A DNA stretch of 8,382 bases. Source: an uncultured Lutibacter sp. GTDB lineage: Bacteria > Bacteroidota > Bacteroidia > Flavobacteriales > Flavobacteriaceae. The position numbers and the translations under genes were made by a program. This document shows positions 5,940 through 8,382 of the stretch, in pieces; positions within the stretch are counted from its first letter, which is position 1; each line of letters opens with the position of its first letter. The notes beneath the pieces were generated by a model. The model did not search any database and was not told the DNA's origin. It saw only the letters and a program-made list of their open reading frames with translations. The stretch lies in assembly GCA_913061425.1 (NCBI GenBank), contig CAJXUO010000041.1, positions 1-8,382 of the forward strand, written 5' to 3'.

Positions 5940-6524
5940 TTATTTTGAAATAAGTCTTGCAACGTATTTTCCAATTACATCAAATTCTAAATTAACAACA
6001 GCATCAACTTTGAGGTTGTTAAAGCAAGTGTTTTCTAGAGTATATGGTATAATTGCTACACTAAAAGTGTCTTTTCGTGAATCAACAACAGTTAGGCTAA
6101 CTCCATTTATAGTTATAGAGCCCTTTTCAATTGTAATATTATTGTTCTTCGAATTGTATTTAAAAGTAAACTTATAACTTCCATTTTGAGATTCTATAGA
6201 AATACATTTCGCTGTTTCATCTACGTGACCTTGTACAATATGACCATCTAAACGATCACCTAATTTCATAGCTCTTTCAAGATTTACAGAATCTCCAATA
6301 GTTAAATTTTTCAAATTCGTTTTATCCAAAGTCTCTTTAATAGCAGTAACTGTATAATTTTTTTCTTTTATATCAATTACTGTTAAACAAACGCCATTGT
6401 GAGCAACACTTTGATCTATTTTTAGTTCTGAAGTAATTTCACTTTGAATGGATATGTGAAAATTATCATTTTCTTGAACTATATTTTTAACAATACCTAA
6501 AGTTTCTATGATTCCAGTAAACAT
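5940..6524 (-). CDS. ribE: Riboflavin synthase, alpha chain
   Basis: This enzyme dismutates two 6,7-dimethyl-8-ribityllumazine molecules into riboflavin and a pyrimidinedione, the last step of riboflavin synthesis, in the cytosol. The 194-residue protein has the family's hallmark N-terminus MFTGIIE and two homologous lumazine-binding barrels. Barrel one has AHNGVCLTVID (41-51) and NLERAM (81-86). GHIVQGHVD (94-102) begins the second. Barrel two repeats ITINGVSLTVVD (137-148) and NLEFDVIGKY (178-187). The length is slightly short of the usual 200-215 residues because the C-terminal tail is brief; the conserved parts are complete. It is divergent from pdxA across a 57-base gap with overlapping promoter elements, and ends exactly where the PID-CTERM relic ends. 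No FMN riboswitch is visible in the short leader. Confidence 0.96.
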   Translation of the reverse strand: MFTGIIETLGIVKNIVQENDNFHISIQSEITSELKIDQSVAHNGVCLTVIDIKEKNYTVTAIKETLDKTNLKNLTIGDSVNLERAMKLGDRLDGHIVQGHVDETAKCISIESQNGSYKFTFKYNSKNNNITIEKGSITINGVSLTVVDSRKDTFSVAIIPYTLENTCFNNLKVDAVVNLEFDVIGKYVARLISK

Positions 6525-6541
6525 CTGATTAATTTATTGAT

Positions 6542-6549
6542 TACTTTTG
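6542..6549 (+). promoter_or_regulatory. -7 promoter element for pdxA
   Basis: TACTTTTG fits the Bacteroidetes -7 consensus TAnnTTTG at every fixed position and lies 32 bases before the pdxA ATG, giving a leader of roughly 25 bases. No clear -33 motif is seen. In such A+T-rich DNA this motif can occur by chance; the position supports it. Confidence 0.5.
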
Positions 6550-6555
6550 ATGTGT

Positions 6556-6563
6556 CAAAAATA
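6556..6563 (-). promoter_or_regulatory. -7 promoter element for ribE
   Basis: Read on the - strand this is TATTTTTG, a full match to the fixed positions of TAnnTTTG, 31 bases before the ribE ATG. It lies only six bases from the + strand element for pdxA, so polymerase bound to one promoter should cover the other. Confidence 0.5.
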
Positions 6564-6581
6564 AGAATAATATACAACGGA

Positions 6582-7610
6582 ATGACTAAAGAAGGTAAAA
6601 TAAAAATCGGTATTTCTATTGGTGATATAAATGGTATAGGAATAGAAATTATTTTAAAAACATTTTCAGACAAGAGAATGTATGATTTTTGTACGCCAGT
6701 AATTTTTGGCTCAAACAATTCAATTTCATTTTATAAAAAAATATTAAATTCTAATATACAAACGCATACTATTACTGATTTAAATACTATCTCAGATGAT
6801 AAATTAAATGTGATGAGTTGTTGGAAGGAGAATGTTGATATTACACCTGGAAAATCCAATGAAATAGGAGGGAAGTATGCGCTGATATCTTTAAACGCTG
6901 CCGTAAAAGCATTGAAAGTTGGAAAAATAGAAGCTTTACTAACAGCGCCTATCAATAAGGAAAACATTCAGTCTGATGACTTTAACTTTGCAGGTCATAC
7001 AGAATTTTTAGAAGCTGAATTAAAGGGTGAAAGTTTAATGATTTTAATGACCGATGAGTTGAGGGTTGGTTTAATTACAGGACATATTCCAGTTGCTGAT
7101 ATTTCAAAGACAATAACACCAAAACTCATAAAAGACAAGGTAAATACACTCTACCAAACCCTTAAACAGGATTTTGAAATTTCAAAACCAAAGATTGCGA
7201 TTTTAGGGCTTAATCCTCATTGTGGAGATAAAGGAGTTATAGGAAAAGAAGATGATGAAATTATAAGGCCAACAATAAAAGAAATTCAAGAAGAAGGGAA
7301 GCTAGTTTACGGACCTTATGCAGCAGACGGTTTTTTTGGTTCCAAAACCTATAAGCAATATGATGGCGTATTAGCTATGTATCACGATCAAGGGTTGGCT
7401 CCATTTAAGTCATTGTCTTTTGGTAAAGGGGTTAATTTTACAGCAGGTTTAGATAAAATAAGGACTTCACCTGATCACGGAACTGCATATGAAATAGCGG
7501 GTCAGGGAAAAGCCGATGAAAGTTCATTTAAAGAAGCGTTATTTAAAGCAATTGAGATTTATAAAAAACGTCTAAACTACTTGAAGTTAAACGAAAATTC
7601 TCTGAAATAA
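6582..7610 (+). CDS. pdxA: 4-hydroxythreonine-4-phosphate dehydrogenase
   Basis: PdxA oxidises 4-phosphooxy-L-threonine with NAD, and the product decarboxylates to 3-amino-2-oxopropyl phosphate, the partner of PdxJ in DXP-dependent vitamin B6 synthesis. It is a cytosolic, metal-dependent homodimer. From the ATG at 6582 the protein has 342 residues, a normal length. Motifs are ISIGDINGIG (11-20), LLTAPINKE (119-127), AGHTEFLE (137-144), GLNPHCGDKG (209-218), MYHDQGLAPFK (266-276) and SPDHGTAYEIAG (296-307). Metal-binding histidines by family alignment are H139, H213 and H268. The frame runs upstream to a TTG at 6537, but that would add 15 unrelated residues over the promoter element, so I prefer 6582. 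The next gene starts 82 bases downstream with its own promoter. Confidence 0.95.
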   Translation: MTKEGKIKIGISIGDINGIGIEIILKTFSDKRMYDFCTPVIFGSNNSISFYKKILNSNIQTHTITDLNTISDDKLNVMSCWKENVDITPGKSNEIGGKYALISLNAAVKALKVGKIEALLTAPINKENIQSDDFNFAGHTEFLEAELKGESLMILMTDELRVGLITGHIPVADISKTITPKLIKDKVNTLYQTLKQDFEISKPKIAILGLNPHCGDKGVIGKEDDEIIRPTIKEIQEEGKLVYGPYAADGFFGSKTYKQYDGVLAMYHDQGLAPFKSLSFGKGVNFTAGLDKIRTSPDHGTAYEIAGQGKADESSFKEALFKAIEIYKKRLNYLKLNENSLK

Positions 7611-7662
7611 ATTTACATAAAATAAAAAATCAAAATAGGTGTAATTATTATTGATAATTTTT

Positions 7663-7670
7663 TATATTTG
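7663..7670 (+). promoter_or_regulatory. -7 promoter element for the YceD-rpmF operon
   Basis: TATATTTG is a full match to TAnnTTTG, followed by GCAC-type sequence (CACGC), 22 bases before the ATG at 7693. Its presence inside the longer reading frame from 7651 shows that the frame's first part is leader and not protein. Confidence 0.6.
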
Positions 7671-7692
7671 CACGCTCAAATTGGTATTCAAA

Positions 7693-8217
7693 ATGAACGA
7701 CTTAAAAGAATTTAACGTATCTTTTAGAGGACTTAAGATGGGAAACCATCAGTTTGAATATAAAATTGATGCAAAGTTCTTTGAACATTTTCAATTTTTT
7801 GAATTTGAAAAAGCGGATATAAAAATTGACTTAAACTTTGAAAAAAAACATAATATGTTTAATCTTATGTTTAATTCAAAAGGTGTTGTCACAGTTGCAT
7901 GTGATTCAACAAATGAACCTTTTGAACTTCAAGTTAAAGGAAATTTACCATTAATTGTAAAGTTTGGTGAGGAGTATAATGATAATAATGATGAAATATT
8001 AATCATACCTCAAAACGAATTTCAATTAAATATATCGCAATTCATTTATGAAATGATAGTGTTGACATTACCAGTAAAAAGAGTTCATCCTGGAATTAAA
8101 GACGGTAGTTTGAAGTCTGAGATATTGAATAAGTTACAAGAATATAAAGTTAAAGAAAATACAGTTGACCCAAGATGGGAAAAATTAAAAGAATTACAAT
8201 CGAATAAAAAAATATAA
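7693..8217 (+). CDS. DUF177 / YceD-family protein
   Basis: This is a 174-residue protein of the DUF177 family, whose bacterial genes typically sit directly before rpmF. Relatives in plants and bacteria have been linked to 23S rRNA accumulation or ribosome assembly; the biochemical role is not settled. Visible features are [17 protein letters not shown] near the N-terminus (7-23), a central [16 protein letters not shown] segment (64-79), where the family's usual Cys pair is reduced to the single C70, a [19 protein letters not shown] block (112-130), and the closing [11 protein letters not shown] (158-168), a characteristic signature. A longer frame begins with TTG at 7651, but the first 14 residues overlap the promoter element and are not conserved-looking, so the ATG at 7693 is preferred. 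rpmF starts two bases after the stop, indicating co-transcription. Confidence 0.9.
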   Translation: MNDLKEFNVSFRGLKMGNHQFEYKIDAKFFEHFQFFEFEKADIKIDLNFEKKHNMFNLMFNSKGVVTVACDSTNEPFELQVKGNLPLIVKFGEEYNDNNDEILIIPQNEFQLNISQFIYEMIVLTLPVKRVHPGIKDGSLKSEILNKLQEYKVKENTVDPRWEKLKELQSNKKI

Positions 8218-8219
8218 AG

Positions 8220-8382
8220 ATGGCACATCCAAAGAGAAAAATATCGAAAACAAGAAGAGACAAGAGAAGAACTCATTATAAAGCATCTATTCCTCAAGTT
8301 GCTGTAGATCCAACTACGGGTGAATCACATTTATACCATAGAGCTCACTGGCACGAAGGTAAATTATACTATAGAGGAGAAA
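8220..8382 (+). CDS. rpmF: 50S ribosomal protein L32 (3' end outside window)
   Basis: The first 54 residues of L32 are present: [20 protein letters not shown], then a Bacteroidetes-type middle and a [14 protein letters not shown] end near the right edge. The family is usually about 60-65 residues, so only a few are missing. L32 is a component of the large ribosomal subunit. The zinc-ribbon CxxC pairs of many L32 proteins are absent, and where other Bacteroidetes often have CPTTG this protein has DPTTG, so no cysteine is left in the visible part. It follows the YceD gene by two bases, the usual pairing. Fatty-acid genes such as fabH often come next in Flavobacteria but are not in view. Confidence 0.96.
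   Translation, partial: MAHPKRKISKTRRDKRRTHYKASIPQVAVDPTTGESHLYHRAHWHEGKLYYRGE

Noticed and set aside
6537..6581. TTG start for pdxA
   Set aside because: The added 15 residues overlap the -7 element and are not part of the conserved PdxA N-terminus; ATG at 6582 fits the family.
1..8382. Search for CRISPR arrays, complete tRNA/rRNA genes, riboswitches and intact insertion sequences
   Set aside because: No regularly spaced repeats, cloverleaf structures, conserved aptamer segments or transposase genes were found by reading both strands.

Overview
The window looks like a chromosomal piece from a member of the Bacteroidota, most likely a marine-type Flavobacteriaceae. The support is strong A+T richness, leaders without clear Shine-Dalgarno sites, several TAnnTTTG-type -7 promoter elements, a PID-CTERM tail, and the gene order pdxA - DUF177 (YceD) - rpmF, with a cysteine-poor L32 of Bacteroidetes type. 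The exact genus cannot be told from the sequence alone.

Region 1 (1-4117) is a small polysaccharide-catabolism locus on the + strand. It holds the tail of an unidentified gene, a secreted divergent GH10 glycoside hydrolase, an exported formylglycine-generating enzyme (FGE) with both catalytic cysteines, and an SSS-family sodium:sugar symporter resembling vSGLT. FGE activates type I sulfatases. Between the FGE and symporter genes lies a short fragment that reads like the N-terminal sulfatase motif, followed at once by a stop. I infer a locus for a sulfated glycan: GH10 cuts the backbone, a sulfatase matured by FGE would remove sulfate, and the symporter takes up the released sugar. The local sulfatase seems to have been lost, so the FGE would now serve sulfatases encoded elsewhere.

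Region 2 (4118-5939) is gene-poor and shows decay. It has a terminator and an HxlR-family regulator gene whose start is one base out of frame with its body. A large palindromic operator region follows, then a divergent DoxX-like membrane protein gene with its own terminator. About 500 bases of mostly non-coding DNA follow, ending in a PID-CTERM tail without a start codon or signal peptide. This tail directly abuts the end of ribE.

Region 3 (5940-8382) is a housekeeping block: ribE (riboflavin synthase) on the - strand, divergent from pdxA (vitamin B6 synthesis), then a DUF177/YceD gene and rpmF (ribosomal protein L32), which runs off the window. Divergent promoter elements lie face to face between ribE and pdxA, and another -7 element precedes the YceD-rpmF pair.

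No RNA gene, CRISPR array, intact insertion sequence or prophage was recognised. I do not see a clearly new system. The most useful leads are the exported FGE beside a sulfatase relic, the atypical GH10 active-site loop, the HxlR operator with its broken regulator, and the orphan PID-CTERM tail.
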